DNA of 64,000 bases from Caballeronia sp. dw_19 (GCF_018449515.1 NZ_JAAVUQ010000006.1:1-64000); one strand, 5' to 3'; counted from the first letter of the stretch, positions 27,258-36,418 are shown. Numbers and translations are program-made. The notes: generated from the letters alone by a model not told the origin.

Positions 27258-27610
27258 CGTCTCCCAATGAACTTGATGCGGTACAGGCCGCGGCCGCGAT
27301 CCGTGCGGGTCAACTGACATCGGAACAATTGGTTCAGGCCTGTCTCAATCGCGTCGATGCGCGCGAAAACGTCGTGGGCGCATGGCAGCATCTGGATCGC
27401 GAAAAAGCGTTGCAGGAAGCACGTGCGCGTGATGCGGCACCGGGCAAAGGGTTGTTGCACGGTCTGCCGATAGCGGTCAAAGACATTATCGATACGGCCG
27501 AGCTGCCGACCGGTTATGGCTCGACGATCTACCATGCCGCCCAGCCGTCGTGGGACGCCTCGTGCGTGAACCTCGCCGGTTGGGCAGAGGCATGCCTGGA
27601 ATCGCGCTAG
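27254..27610 (+). pseudogene. Amidase truncated after about 108 residues
   Basis: The first 108 codons are a good N-terminus of an amidase-signature enzyme: ELDAVQAAAAIRAG, then the catalytic lysine region LHGLPIAVKDIIDT and GYGSTIYHAAQPSWDAS. The family is about 450 residues long; the Gly-Ser-rich signature with the two catalytic serines is missing. After CVNLAG the frame runs into unrelated codons and stops at 27610. A deletion has joined it to a rubredoxin remnant. Confidence 0.75.
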
Positions 27611-27652
27611 CGTTTTACGACACGTACCATTATTCGCAAATAGCGCGACGAC

Positions 27653-27820
27653 ATGAGATCCTGGCAGTGTCTGGTATGCGGATTCATCTACGACGAAGCG
27701 CTTGGGCACCCGATGACGGCATTCCGGCCGGCACATCGTGGGGCGACGTTCCAGCGGATTGGGTCTGTCCGGAATGCGGCGTAGCCCAAGACTGATTTTG
27801 AGATGGTACTGCTCGACTAG
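27653..27820 (+). pseudogene. Frameshifted rubredoxin remnant
   Basis: The start reads MRSWQCLVCGFIYDEALG, with the first rubredoxin CxxC. One base is then missing near 27711, and in the next frame the sequence continues DDGIPAGTSWGDVPADW and VCPECGVAQD with the second CxxC. An extra T after this point puts DFEMVLLD and a stop at 27820 in a third frame. Two compensating indels in a protein of about 55 residues show a decayed gene, unless they are sequencing errors. Rubredoxins carry electrons to oxygenases. Confidence 0.75.
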
Positions 27821-27844
27821 TAAGCGTAGCCGTAGACTTGGTTG

Positions 27845-28750
27845 TCAGCTGTTCCCGGCGCGTTGATACGACGGCATGAACTCGGCTGTCAACGCGATAA
27901 ATTGCTGAGCGATCCGCGAAAGCGGCTTATGGGTCGGCCGTAGAATGCCGACCTCCTCCGGCAACGCCGGCTCGAAGCGCCGAACCATCACACCGTCCGC
28001 CATCGCTTTTGAGAAAAATGGCGGAACGATCGACACGCCGAGACCCGCCCCGACCAAGCTGAAGATCGTCTCCGCGGTCCGCGCATCGATCTTCAGCTTG
28101 CGGCGAATCAACGCGGCGTCGAATATCTGGTCAACTCTAAAGCGGTAAGTGGAATCGGACTTGAATGAAATAAAGTCCTCGCCGGCCAGATCACGCGGCG
28201 CAATGCATGCGTTGGCGGCCAACCGATGGCCGATCGGCAGCAGGCAAACCGAGTCGGCCCTGAGCAACGGCGTTGTTTCGATATGCGCGCTTTCGACCGG
28301 CAGCGACGCAATGCCCAGATCGCATTGCAGCGAAACGAGCCATTCAAATACGCGCTGCGATGACTGAACCTCGAGCGACACCGCCACATCCGGATACGCA
28401 GCGGTAAAGCGTAACAACAGCGCCGGCATGATGCTCGACGCGATGCTCGGCAGTGTGATCAAGCGCAAATGGCCGGCACGAAATTCGTGGATCGCCTTGG
28501 CCGCCTCACTGACGTCGCGCAGCCCGACGAACGCGCGGTGCACCTCGTGCAGCAACGCGCGCGCTTCGTCGGTCGGAACGAGCTGCCGGCCAGTCCGATC
28601 GAACAGCATGAAACCGATCTCCGACTCCAGATCGGAGAGCATCCGGCTCACGACCGGTTGCGATACATGCAGCATCTCGGCGGCCTGGGTAACCGTGCCG
28701 GTCGCCATGATGGCGCGAAATGCTTCGATCTGACGGAACGTCATGGCCAT
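27845..28750 (-). CDS. LysR-type transcriptional regulator
   Basis: A 301-residue LysR regulator of standard length. The winged helix covers TFRQIEAFRAIMATGTVTQA and VSQPVVSRMLSDLE; the effector-binding domain follows from about 90 (LRLITLPSIASSIMPALLL). It resembles the group that controls opine and amino-acid catabolism (NocR/OccR-like, also the gene at 60853). Its former target may be lost, because both sides are decayed DNA (rubredoxin remnant to the left, possible intron fragment to the right). Confidence 0.82.
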   Translation of the reverse strand: MAMTFRQIEAFRAIMATGTVTQAAEMLHVSQPVVSRMLSDLESEIGFMLFDRTGRQLVPTDEARALLHEVHRAFVGLRDVSEAAKAIHEFRAGHLRLITLPSIASSIMPALLLRFTAAYPDVAVSLEVQSSQRVFEWLVSLQCDLGIASLPVESAHIETTPLLRADSVCLLPIGHRLAANACIAPRDLAGEDFISFKSDSTYRFRVDQIFDAALIRRKLKIDARTAETIFSLVGAGLGVSIVPPFFSKAMADGVMVRRFEPALPEEVGILRPTHKPLSRIAQQFIALTAEFMPSYQRAGNS

Positions 28751-28912
28751 CGTATGCCGTCACCTGATGATGTATTTTCGGGATGAAATACCGCAACGGC
28801 GCGAGAGCGGATGAGCTTTCGCGCGATGCGGCCGCATTTTACTTGATCAAAAGAACCGTCATCAACCGCGCGGCAATGCCCGTGCAGTTTGCGGCCGCCG
28901 TTTCAGTCTTCG

Positions 28913-28990
28913 TCATTGGGATAGGGGCAGGCCTCGCTGCCCGCCCCCTCCCACACCACCGTGCATACGGGTCCGTACACGGCGGTTCGG
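28913..28990 (-). other. Possible 3' end of a group II intron
   Basis: On the minus strand this reads ACCGCCGTG-TACGG-AC-CCGTA-TG-CACGGTGGT, a 9+5-bp hairpin (28955-28986) with a 2-nt bulge on its 3' arm, followed by GTGTGGGAGGGGGCGGG. The architecture (bulged hairpin of about 34 nt, then a GC-rich tail) is like domain V and the 3' end of bacterial group II introns. No reverse transcriptase is present, so it would be a fragment. Confidence 0.4.
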
Positions 28991-29341
28991 ATCGGTTGCC
29001 CGGCTATATGAATCCAACCGATGGAAGTCCAGGCGATTGGAAGTAACGATCAGACAGCGCAATAGCGACTAGATGGACACGCGGTCTGAAGCCGCAGGAC
29101 CATGAGCTTGAGCTTTATCGATCGAGCGGGTCTGCGTGCTAGATGTCGCCCGCAGGCACGACTCATCCCCCTTTGGGTAGGAAAAATTTCAGCCGTCTCG
29201 CTCTGCACCGCTCGGTGGGCGAACCCGCAATCCGGCTGGAGCCGGCAGAAAATTTCTGGGGAGAAAGTTGCCCCAAGTCGCCTCGTTAGTCTGCACCCAG
29301 CTATCCGACAAGACCATCGTGGCCAGTCCAGAGAATGATTT
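28991..29341. other. Intergenic DNA without a recognisable gene
   Basis: About 350 bp between the intron-like hairpin and the GntR gene. I see no credible coding frame and no inverted ends. A stretch around 29160-29290 is rich in short complementary segments (CCGGCTGGAGCCGG) and AAAATTTC repeats (29187 and 29248), which may indicate a structured or mobile-element remnant. Confidence 0.4.
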
Positions 29342-30070
29342 TCAGCGCCAGGCTTGCGTGAAATCGCTGACCACGCGCGCCAGATGGGCTTGCATCGCCT
29401 GGCGGGCCTCGGCTGGATCACGGGCCATGATGGCAGCGAAGATCCGCTGATGATCTTCCTGCGACGCCACCCGTAATGCCGTCGTATGAAAGTGTTCCTC
29501 GATCTTGTCCCACAGAGGATCGCTGCGCGCGCAGTCCCACATTGCGGTGACCATGTGCAACAACACGGTATTGCCCGTGGCTTGTGCGATGCACAGGTGA
29601 AATTGCCGGTCTGCGGCGTCGTTGGCCTGCTTGTCGTGCATGTTCTCGCGCATCGTGGTGAGCGCGAAAAAGATACGATCGAGATCGCTGTCTTTGCGCT
29701 CCACGGCCGCGAGCGCCGCTACTTCGGATTCGATCAGGGCACGCGCTCGCAGCGTTTCGATCGGCCCCGGGCCGCGTGGCAACTCGAAGCTCACCGGTCG
29801 CGCGCCCAGGTCAGCCGCCACATAGATCCCTGAGCCACCGCGTACTTCCACGACACCCTGGACTTCCAGCGCGATGATCGCTTCGCGCACCTGCGTGCGG
29901 CTGACGTTGAATTTGTCCGCCAAGGTGCGCTCCGAAGGCAGTCTCGATCCCGTTTCGAAGTCGCCCGCCGCGATCAACGCGTGAATCTGCTTCGCGAGGC
30001 CGATGTAAGAACGATCCGCGCCTTCTGCATCCTGTCTCTGGGTGAACGGTTGGAGGGAGAGGTCAGTCAT
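29342..30070 (-). CDS. GntR/FadR-family regulator of hexuronate genes
   Basis: A 242-residue FadR-subfamily GntR regulator. The N-terminal winged helix contains GSRLPSERTLADKFNVSRTQ and VREAIIALEVQGVVE; the C-terminal FCD domain (about 95-235) has the metal-binding pattern with D-x3-H in DAADRQFHLCIA and later histidines. It is close to UxuR/ExuR-type repressors. It is divergent from uxuA, and the shared promoter has three TGGT-N2-ACCA sites, the core of the known UxuR/ExuR operator. Repression relieved by a hexuronate such as fructuronate is the likely mode. Confidence 0.85.
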   Translation of the reverse strand: MTDLSLQPFTQRQDAEGADRSYIGLAKQIHALIAAGDFETGSRLPSERTLADKFNVSRTQVREAIIALEVQGVVEVRGGSGIYVAADLGARPVSFELPRGPGPIETLRARALIESEVAALAAVERKDSDLDRIFFALTTMRENMHDKQANDAADRQFHLCIAQATGNTVLLHMVTAMWDCARSDPLWDKIEEHFHTTALRVASQEDHQRIFAAIMARDPAEARQAMQAHLARVVSDFTQAWR

Positions 30071-30130
30071 TGAGTGCTCGTATATTGGCGTATCGAGGAG
30101 CGAAAAACAGCTTCCGGCTCATGCCAGAAA

Positions 30131-30140
30131 TGGTACACCA
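30131..30140. promoter_or_regulatory. FadR/UxuR-type operator 1
   Basis: TGGTACACCA, within AATGGTACACCAATT, lies 61 bp upstream of the gntR start. It is one of three copies of TGGT-N2-ACCA between gntR and uxuA and may mediate autoregulation. Confidence 0.55.
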
Positions 30141-30242
30141 ATTCGGCGAGACCTCTCATTTCGACTGCTGTGAGCGACTGCTGCGAGCGGCACGATATGT
30201 CAGTGAAAATCAGGACGCGGCTGGGCTGACGTTGTGATTCAC

Positions 30243-30252
30243 TGGTAAACCA
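30243..30252. promoter_or_regulatory. FadR/UxuR-type operator 2
   Basis: TGGTAAACCA, within ACTGGTAAACCACT. It is 24 bp (centre to centre) from operator 3, so two dimers could bind on nearly the same face of the DNA. Confidence 0.5.
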
Positions 30253-30264
30253 CTATCGCGTCGA

Positions 30265-30278
30265 ATTGGTCAACCAAT
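30265..30278. promoter_or_regulatory. FadR/UxuR-type operator 3
   Basis: ATTGGTCAACCAAT, with 6-bp inverted arms around two bases, is the best match to the E. coli UxuR/ExuR operator core. It lies about 80 bp upstream of uxuA. Confidence 0.6.
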
Positions 30279-30359
30279 CATAATTCGGCAGCTTCAGGGG
30301 CTCGCCGCATGCGCGCCTCGATGCATCAGGGCTGTGCAATCAATGAAAGGAGTGAAGTC

Positions 30360-31400
30360 GTGAAGATGTCTTTCCGGTGGTACGGCGAGTCCGATCCCGT
30401 CACGCTGCAATACATTCGCCAGATTCCCGGCATGACGGATATCGTGTCCGCCATTTACGACGAACCGGTTGGCGAAGTGTGGCCCGCGCAGAAGATAGCG
30501 GCCCTGAAATCGATGATCGAGCAGGCCGGTCTGCGCTTCGAAGTGATCGAGTCCGTACCCGTGCACGAGGACATCAAGCTCGGCAAACCGAGCCGTGACC
30601 GGCTCATCGCGAACTATCAGCAGACCATCCGGAACCTCGGGGCAGCCGGCATCAAGGTCATCTGCTACAACTTCATGCCGGTATTCGACTGGACTCGCAC
30701 GGACCTGTCAAAAACGCTGGAAGACGGCTCGACTTGCCTCGCGTTCAGCACGAAGGAAATCGAAGAGATCGACCCGAGCAACGGCATTGCACTGCCTGGT
30801 TGGGATTCGAGCTACAGGCCCGAACAATTGAAGGCCTTGCTCGCCGACTATCGCGAAGTCGATGAAGCCAGGCTCTGGGAGCATCTGGAATATTTCCTGA
30901 AGGCGATCATTCCTGTCGCCGAGGAGAGCGGCGTGAAGATGGCGATTCATCCCGACGATCCGCCACGTCCCATCTTCGGTTTGCCACGCATCGTCAAGAA
31001 TCGCGATGACCTCGCGCGGATCGTCGGGATCGTGGATTCGCCGGCGAATGGCTTGACTCTGTGTTCCGGCTCGCTTGGCGCCGGACCGCAGAACAACGTA
31101 GAAGCGCTGGTGCGCGAGTTCGGCGGCATGGGGCGCATCCACTTCGCACACATCCGCAACGTGAAGATCACGCCCGAGGGCGATTTCGAAGAGTCTGCCC
31201 ATTTGTCCAGTTGCGGTTCGCTGGATATCGCCGCGATCGTGAAGGCTTACCACGACACGGGATTCACCGGTTATTTCCGGCCAGATCATGGCCGCATGAT
31301 CTGGGGCGAGACCGGCAAGCCTGGCTACGGTTTGTACGACCGGGCTTTGGGCGCCGTTTATATCAATGGCTTGTGGGAAGCAATCGACAAGCTGTCCTGA
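30360..31400 (+). CDS. uxuA: Mannonate dehydratase
   Basis: A 346-residue protein of the UxuA family, which dehydrates D-mannonate to 2-dehydro-3-deoxy-D-gluconate in glucuronate catabolism. Recognisable are the first strand [28 protein letters not shown], the metal-binding region [20 protein letters not shown] and [13 protein letters not shown] prefer the GTG at 30360, because AAGGAG (30347-30352) is seven bases upstream; ATG 30366 would be 13 bases away. It is followed by an ExuT-like permease and faces its probable repressor. Confidence 0.9.
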   Translation: MKMSFRWYGESDPVTLQYIRQIPGMTDIVSAIYDEPVGEVWPAQKIAALKSMIEQAGLRFEVIESVPVHEDIKLGKPSRDRLIANYQQTIRNLGAAGIKVICYNFMPVFDWTRTDLSKTLEDGSTCLAFSTKEIEEIDPSNGIALPGWDSSYRPEQLKALLADYREVDEARLWEHLEYFLKAIIPVAEESGVKMAIHPDDPPRPIFGLPRIVKNRDDLARIVGIVDSPANGLTLCSGSLGAGPQNNVEALVREFGGMGRIHFAHIRNVKITPEGDFEESAHLSSCGSLDIAAIVKAYHDTGFTGYFRPDHGRMIWGETGKPGYGLYDRALGAVYINGLWEAIDKLS

Positions 31401-31488
31401 AGCGCAAGCCGGAATAAAAACATTCAACGAGGACGCCGGCGGAAGGTTCGGCTGGCGTAGCAAAACAATATCCAGGACGGAGACTTCC

Positions 31489-32802
31489 ATGCCACGCATC
31501 CGATGGGCCATGATTTTCATGTGCTTCCTCGCCAACGTCATCAACTTCGTTGATCGGGCCAACCTGGCGATCGCGGCGCCCAGCATTCGGGCGGAGTTAG
31601 GTCTGGACGCGGTCGGCATGGGCCTCGTGCTGAGCGCGTTCTTCTGGACATATGCTTTTCTGCAACTGCCCGCCGGATGGTTCATCGACAAGGTCGGCGT
31701 GCGCGTGAGTCTCGCTTTGGCGGTGGGCTGGTGGTCGATCTTCACGATCGCGACGGGAGCGGCGCGTGGTCTTGCCCAGCTCGTGGGCGTTCGGCTGATG
31801 CTCGGCGTCGGGGAAGCAGCGGCGATTCCGTCGTTTGCGAAGGTTGCCTTCAACTGGTTTCCACGAGGCGAACGGGGCCTGGCGAGCAGTATTTTCGACA
31901 GCGGTTCGCGCGTCGGATCCGCCCTGTCCCTGCCGCTGGTTGCATGGTTGATCTCCGTGGTCGGATGGCGTGGATCGTTCGTGATGACGGGCGGCCTCGG
32001 GATTGTGTGGGCCGCCGCCTGGTGGTTCATTTATCGCGACCCGGAGCGCTACCGCGCTATTGCGCCTGAAGCGGTCGATGCCTTGCTCTCGCAGCGCGGT
32101 TCGCCTGCCACAATCGCCGAGGCCAATTCCGCCGAATCAATCTCATGGCTCGACCTGTTTCGCTACCGGACGGTGTGGGGCATGATGATCGGCTTGTTCT
32201 GCCTGAATTTCGCGATCTACTTTTTTATCACGTGGTTTCCGAGCTATCTGCTGCAGTCGCGTGGTTTCTCGCTGGCGTCGTTAGGGACTTGGGGCATGAT
32301 GCCGGCGCTGCTGGCGATTCCCGGCGGCTGGCTTGGCGGCCTGGTGTCGGACGGTTTGTTCAAACGCGGATGGAGTGCGACGGCCGCGCGCAAGACATGC
32401 CTTGTGCTTGGCATGTTGCTGTCATCGTCGATCGCGCTGTCCGCGTACGTCGAGAGCATCTGGGCGTGCCTGGCGCTGTTTTCGTTGGCCTACGCGAGTT
32501 TGTCGTTCGCCGGCGCGAACGTCTGGACCCTGGTTGGCGAAGTTGCACCTACGCCGGCTCATGTCGCCTCGCTTGGCGGTATCCAGAACTTTGCCGGTAA
32601 CCTCGCAGGGATCTTTATCACGACGTTCACAGGCGTCATGCTGACGATCACCAAAGGTTCGTTCGCGATCCCGCTCGTGGTCGCGGGTTCGCTATGCGTG
32701 GTCGGCGCGTTGTCGTATCTATTCGTTGTGGGGAAAGTCGAACCGCTGCCGTTGCTGCCGCGTGGTCATGCGAAGAAAATGGCCGAACGAGAGGCGGTTT
32801 GA
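31489..32802 (+). CDS. MFS permease, probable hexuronate transporter
   Basis: A 437-residue twelve-helix ACS-family transporter similar to ExuT. The helix-1 motif NFVDRANLAIA and the loop GWFIDKVGVRVSL are typical. The ATG at 31489 has AGGACGGAGA upstream. It lies 88 bp after uxuA in the same direction, which suggests uptake of glucuronate, galacturonate or an aldonate such as mannonate. The specificity rests on the neighbourhood. Confidence 0.78.
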   Translation: MPRIRWAMIFMCFLANVINFVDRANLAIAAPSIRAELGLDAVGMGLVLSAFFWTYAFLQLPAGWFIDKVGVRVSLALAVGWWSIFTIATGAARGLAQLVGVRLMLGVGEAAAIPSFAKVAFNWFPRGERGLASSIFDSGSRVGSALSLPLVAWLISVVGWRGSFVMTGGLGIVWAAAWWFIYRDPERYRAIAPEAVDALLSQRGSPATIAEANSAESISWLDLFRYRTVWGMMIGLFCLNFAIYFFITWFPSYLLQSRGFSLASLGTWGMMPALLAIPGGWLGGLVSDGLFKRGWSATAARKTCLVLGMLLSSSIALSAYVESIWACLALFSLAYASLSFAGANVWTLVGEVAPTPAHVASLGGIQNFAGNLAGIFITTFTGVMLTITKGSFAIPLVVAGSLCVVGALSYLFVVGKVEPLPLLPRGHAKKMAEREAV

Positions 32803-33028
32803 CTGAGCAGTTCGACCAACGGTTTTTCGAACTATGTATATGGCCATGGTCGCGAGCGGACCCGACGGCAGTGATACCGCGCGCAGCCTGGTGGGCGAAA
32901 TTGATCGAGTGGAGGCGTTGTACGGGGTTTTGCCGCAGTAAGGGAATCGGTAAGAGTGGGACGGAACAGAGAGGAATGCTTATTTCGCAAGATAAGAGTG
33001 CGCGCGAACGAAGCCTGCAATAGCGGTG

Positions 33029-34168
33029 TTACATCGATGCTTCGAGCATCGTGGGGTAGTCGTCACTTGACGCTTCGCGTGGATTGGTCTTATGGCTATG
33101 GTCCTTCAGGGCACCCGCGACAATGCGTGCGAACATCTCGCGCGTCACGCCGAGTTCCGCGAGACCGAGCGGAAGTCCGAGCGTTGCCGTCATCGCACGG
33201 ATCGCCGGACCGACCTCGTCAGCCGATGCAAGGCCCATCGCCTGTGCAATGCGTTCGAGCTTGGTTTCGTCCTGCATCGAAGGCGCCGCGCGATTAAAGG
33301 CAATGACGGCTGGCAAGAAGATCGCGTTGAGCGTGCCGTGGTGAAGGCGCGGATTGATGCCTCCGAGAGAATGGCTCAGGCTGTGTACGCAGCCGAGACC
33401 TTTCTGGAAGGCGAGCGCGCCCTGCATCGACGCGCTCATCATGTTCAGACGCGCGGCGCGGTCGGTGGGATGGCGAGTCGCGCGTTCGATGTGGCGCCAC
33501 GCACGCCACAGACCGTCCAGCGCGATGCCGTCGGCGGGCGGATTAAACGCGGGCGCCATGAATGTTTCGAGACAATGCGCGATGGCGTCCATGCCGGTGG
33601 CGGCCGTGAGCATCGGCGGCAGGCCGAGCGTGAGCTCTGGATCGCAGATCGCGACCCTTGGCACGACGTAAGGCGAAATCACCCCGACCTTGCGGCCGTC
33701 GTCGAGAATCAGGATCGCCCCGCGACCTACTTCGCTGCCGGTTCCCGCAGTGGTCGGGATAGCAATAACAGGCGCCGTCGCCTCCGTGATGCGCGCAGCG
33801 CCTCCTTCTATCACCGCGAAGCTTTGCAGCGGACCGTCATGCGTGGCGCAAACGGCCACACCCTTCGCCAGATCGATCGACGAGCCGCCGCCCACCGCGA
33901 TCACACCGTCGCATCCATGCGCCCGGTACATCGCAACGGCGTCCCGCACGACGCCCTCGTTAGGGTTCGGCGGAGTGCGATCGAACACCGGCAAATCTAT
34001 TGTACTGGCGAGCGCCGCCAGCACGGTGTCCACAATGCCCGCTTCCCGGATGCCTGCATCCGTCACGATCAAGGGCCGGCGTATGCCGATGCGCTCGCAC
34101 TCACCGGCCAGCAGCCGAACCGCGCCATATTCAAACTGAATCTGGGTTATATAGTTGATAAGGGACAT
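33029..34168 (-). CDS. Iron-containing alcohol dehydrogenase
   Basis: A 379-residue group III (iron-dependent) alcohol dehydrogenase. The NAD-binding region has AVGGGSSIDLAKG and IPTTAGTGSEV. The metal ligands are expected in TGMDAIAHCLETF (Asp and His), HSLSHSLGG (His) and LHHGTLN (His). It converges with the uxuA-permease unit. It could reduce an aldehyde or oxidise a sugar-derived alcohol in the uronate pathway, but members of this family are promiscuous. Confidence 0.83.
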   Translation of the reverse strand: MSLINYITQIQFEYGAVRLLAGECERIGIRRPLIVTDAGIREAGIVDTVLAALASTIDLPVFDRTPPNPNEGVVRDAVAMYRAHGCDGVIAVGGGSSIDLAKGVAVCATHDGPLQSFAVIEGGAARITEATAPVIAIPTTAGTGSEVGRGAILILDDGRKVGVISPYVVPRVAICDPELTLGLPPMLTAATGMDAIAHCLETFMAPAFNPPADGIALDGLWRAWRHIERATRHPTDRAARLNMMSASMQGALAFQKGLGCVHSLSHSLGGINPRLHHGTLNAIFLPAVIAFNRAAPSMQDETKLERIAQAMGLASADEVGPAIRAMTATLGLPLGLAELGVTREMFARIVAGALKDHSHKTNPREASSDDYPTMLEASM

Positions 34169-34184
34169 GACAGTTGAGGAAGAG

Positions 34185-34853
34185 TTATAGGGGAGCTATG
34201 CTGTTGCTCGGCATTCGCTTGCCGGACCCGATAAACAATGGGATTTCCGCAGTAGTGACAATGATCAATGCATCGTTGGTGGGGAATGGACCATCCTCAA
34301 CCCAAACGTTTAACTGATCAAACAGCGCAAGCACGCGCTGCGCTTCGTCGGGATATTGCCTGCTGACCCAAACGGCCGGCTCCTCGGTCAATCCGACTGG
34401 CGGCTCGGACACGTCTTTTGTTGCAAGCTTTGTCCCGTCTCCGTACTCGTAGAAACCAGATCCGCTTTTGCGTCCTAACATCCCCCCGGCAAGCCGTACA
34501 GCAGTGATCGGTGACGGGCGGAAACGAGGTTCGTCATAGAACTGCCGATAGATAGATTCCATGACCGGGTGCGACACGTCAAGCCCCGTGAGGTCGAGCA
34601 GTTCGAACGGTCCCATGCGAAAGTCCATCTGTTCGCGCACGAACTTATCGACGGTGTGGGCGTCGGTCACAGCAGCGCCAGGCCGTGCCGTTTCGCATAC
34701 ACCGCCACAGCTACCGAGTCCCGCTCTAGCTCTAGCCTCGACACACCACACATCATCCGTCGCGCGCTTTCGTAACGGGCAGTCCCAATCCTTAACATGA
34801 TGCGAGAGGTTCATAAACAGAACGTCCATATCCGGGGTCTTTAGCTGTCCCAT
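34185..34853 (-). pseudogene. 3-hydroxyacyl-CoA dehydrogenase fragment
   Basis: Residues about 60-150 match the C-terminal helical domain of 3-hydroxyacyl-CoA dehydrogenases (MDFRMGPFELLDLTGLDV, GGMLGRKSGSGFYEYG). The N-terminal NAD-binding domain is absent, and the first 60 codons look unrelated. The remaining part runs to an early stop at 34185. The fragment lies between the iron alcohol dehydrogenase and an ArsR gene and is not expected to be active. Confidence 0.7.
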
Positions 34854-34932
34854 GCTACGCGACGTGGCGAGCGCGCCGAGCGAGTCAGGTTCCTGACGGC
34901 GCCGGAGCAGCTGAGCGCTATAGGCATCTTCT

Positions 34933-35247
34933 TTACTGAGCGGGAGGAACCCTTGCGGGGCCCGCGAGGCAAGTTTCGGTCAAAAAGTCGATGACCCCAT
35001 GAATGGTATCGAGGGCCGCCGAATAATAGATGAAGGTCCCCTCCCGGCGCCCGGATACAAGGTTCGCTCGCAACATGTCCTTGAGGTGGAAAGACAGGCT
35101 GGATGAAACGATTCCTAACCGCGCAGAAATCTCGCCAGCGGGCAACCCGCGCGGCCCCGCCGTAACGAGTATCCGGAAGACAGCCAATCGCGACCGGTGC
35201 GCTATAGCGCTCAAAGCAAGCATTCTGGTGTCTTCATCCATTTCCAT
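34933..35247 (-). CDS. ArsR-family transcriptional regulator
   Basis: A 104-residue winged-helix protein of the ArsR/SmtB type (SAIAHRSRLAVFRILVTAG, LPAGEISARLGIVSSSLSFHLKDM, beta wing RREGTFIYYSA). The metal-binding CVC motif of arsenic sensors in helix 3 is absent; the only cysteine is near the C-terminus, so it probably senses something else. No arsenic resistance gene is nearby. It may control the SDR gene 238 bp away. Confidence 0.8.
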   Translation of the reverse strand: MEMDEDTRMLALSAIAHRSRLAVFRILVTAGPRGLPAGEISARLGIVSSSLSFHLKDMLRANLVSGRREGTFIYYSAALDTIHGVIDFLTETCLAGPARVPPAQ

Positions 35248-35485
35248 GGTTCATCAATCGTCGAAAGTCGTTTGCTCTGGTTTGACACGCACGGCGGCAA
35301 AGTCATCCCCGCTACAGACTGACGGGGAATCGGCTGTGGGATAACACGCGAAATGCCCCGGAGATGTACATCAGTGGACCTCGATCGCCCGAGCATTTCG
35401 CACGTCGGCGGTCCTACACTCCCTCGACCAGTACGGTCCTGAATCAGCGCCTGGCAGCGTGCGAGCGAAACCCTCTTCGGCTTCC

Positions 35486-36253
35486 TCAGGCAATCCACCC
35501 ACCGTCGACCGTCAGACTTTCACCGGTGGTGTAGCTTGCTTCGGGGCTCGCCAGGTACGCTACCGCCGCCGCGATTTCTTCGGGCTTACCGAAGCGACCC
35601 ACACTGGCGAGTTTCGTCATCGTTGCGTGAGCCTCCGTCCCAGGCTGGGGAGCGAGTTCAGTGTCGATCGGGCCGGGCTGAACTGCATTGACGGTCACGC
35701 CATACTGGCCAAGCTCGCGCGAAAGTCCACGTGTGAAGCCCCGAATGGCAAACTTCGACGCGATGTAAAGCGTTACGCCAGGCAGCGGCGCTGCTTCGCC
35801 GAAAGCAGAGCCCACATTGATGATGCGTCCCCAACCCGTCTTGATCATGCGCTTTGCCGCGTCCTTCGCCAGTTCAATCGGCGCCCGCACGTTCAGATTG
35901 AAGTGCGTGTCATACGATGTCTCAGACGACTCAAGGAACGGTCCGTATTCGACGGTGCCCGCGTTGTTGACGAGGATGTCGAGCCGGCCTTCAAATTTTC
36001 CGCCAAAGACGCCGTTCAACGAATCGGTCAGCGCCGCGACACCCTCGGGCTTTGCCAGATTGGCGCCGACCGCTTCGGCCTCGCCGCCTGCATCGCGGAT
36101 CGCATTAACTACGTTCTCTGCACGCTCCGGACTCGACGCGTAATGGACGATAACGGATGCGCCCTCCCGCGCGAGACGGGTTGCGATGGCCGCGCCGATT
36201 CCACGAGAAGAGCCGGTCACAAGTGCAAGTTTGCCTTTCAGAGCTTGAGTCAT
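35486..36253 (-). CDS. SDR-family oxidoreductase
   Basis: A 255-residue classical short-chain dehydrogenase. TGSSRGIG near residue 14 binds NAD(P); NNAGTVEYGP follows; the catalytic Ser is in NVGSAFG and Tyr/Lys in LYIASKFA. The C-terminus SLTVDGGW is characteristic of FabG-like members. It is transcribed away from the peroxiredoxin-like gene at 36652, with a 23-bp palindrome between them. Substrate unknown. Confidence 0.82.
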   Translation of the reverse strand: MTQALKGKLALVTGSSRGIGAAIATRLAREGASVIVHYASSPERAENVVNAIRDAGGEAEAVGANLAKPEGVAALTDSLNGVFGGKFEGRLDILVNNAGTVEYGPFLESSETSYDTHFNLNVRAPIELAKDAAKRMIKTGWGRIINVGSAFGEAAPLPGVTLYIASKFAIRGFTRGLSRELGQYGVTVNAVQPGPIDTELAPQPGTEAHATMTKLASVGRFGKPEEIAAAVAYLASPEASYTTGESLTVDGGWIA

Positions 36254-36395
36254 GATTACCTCGATAGTGAAATTTGAAGGGTCTGCTCACATGCCCAAGT
36301 GCGGGGACAAGCCGACTGTTGCATGTGCGCCAATGTGTTCATGCATTGGTTGATGCGTATCGTCCGCTCGTGTCGGAATGCACGGTAGTAGTCGG

Positions 36396-36418
36396 CCAGG
36401 AATAGGTCCTATTCCTGG
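36396..36418. promoter_or_regulatory. Perfect 23-bp palindrome, candidate operator
   Basis: CCAGGAATAGG (36396-36406), T, CCTATTCCTGG (36408-36418): eleven-base perfect inverted arms around one base. It lies in the 398-bp region between the divergent SDR and peroxiredoxin-like genes, 143 bp from the SDR start. No T-run follows, so an operator is more likely than a terminator. Nothing else in this intergenic region is recognisable. Confidence 0.5.

Noticed and set aside
30708..32030. 440-codon minus-strand frame
   Set aside because: It covers parts of uxuA and the permease in antisense and crosses their intergenic region.
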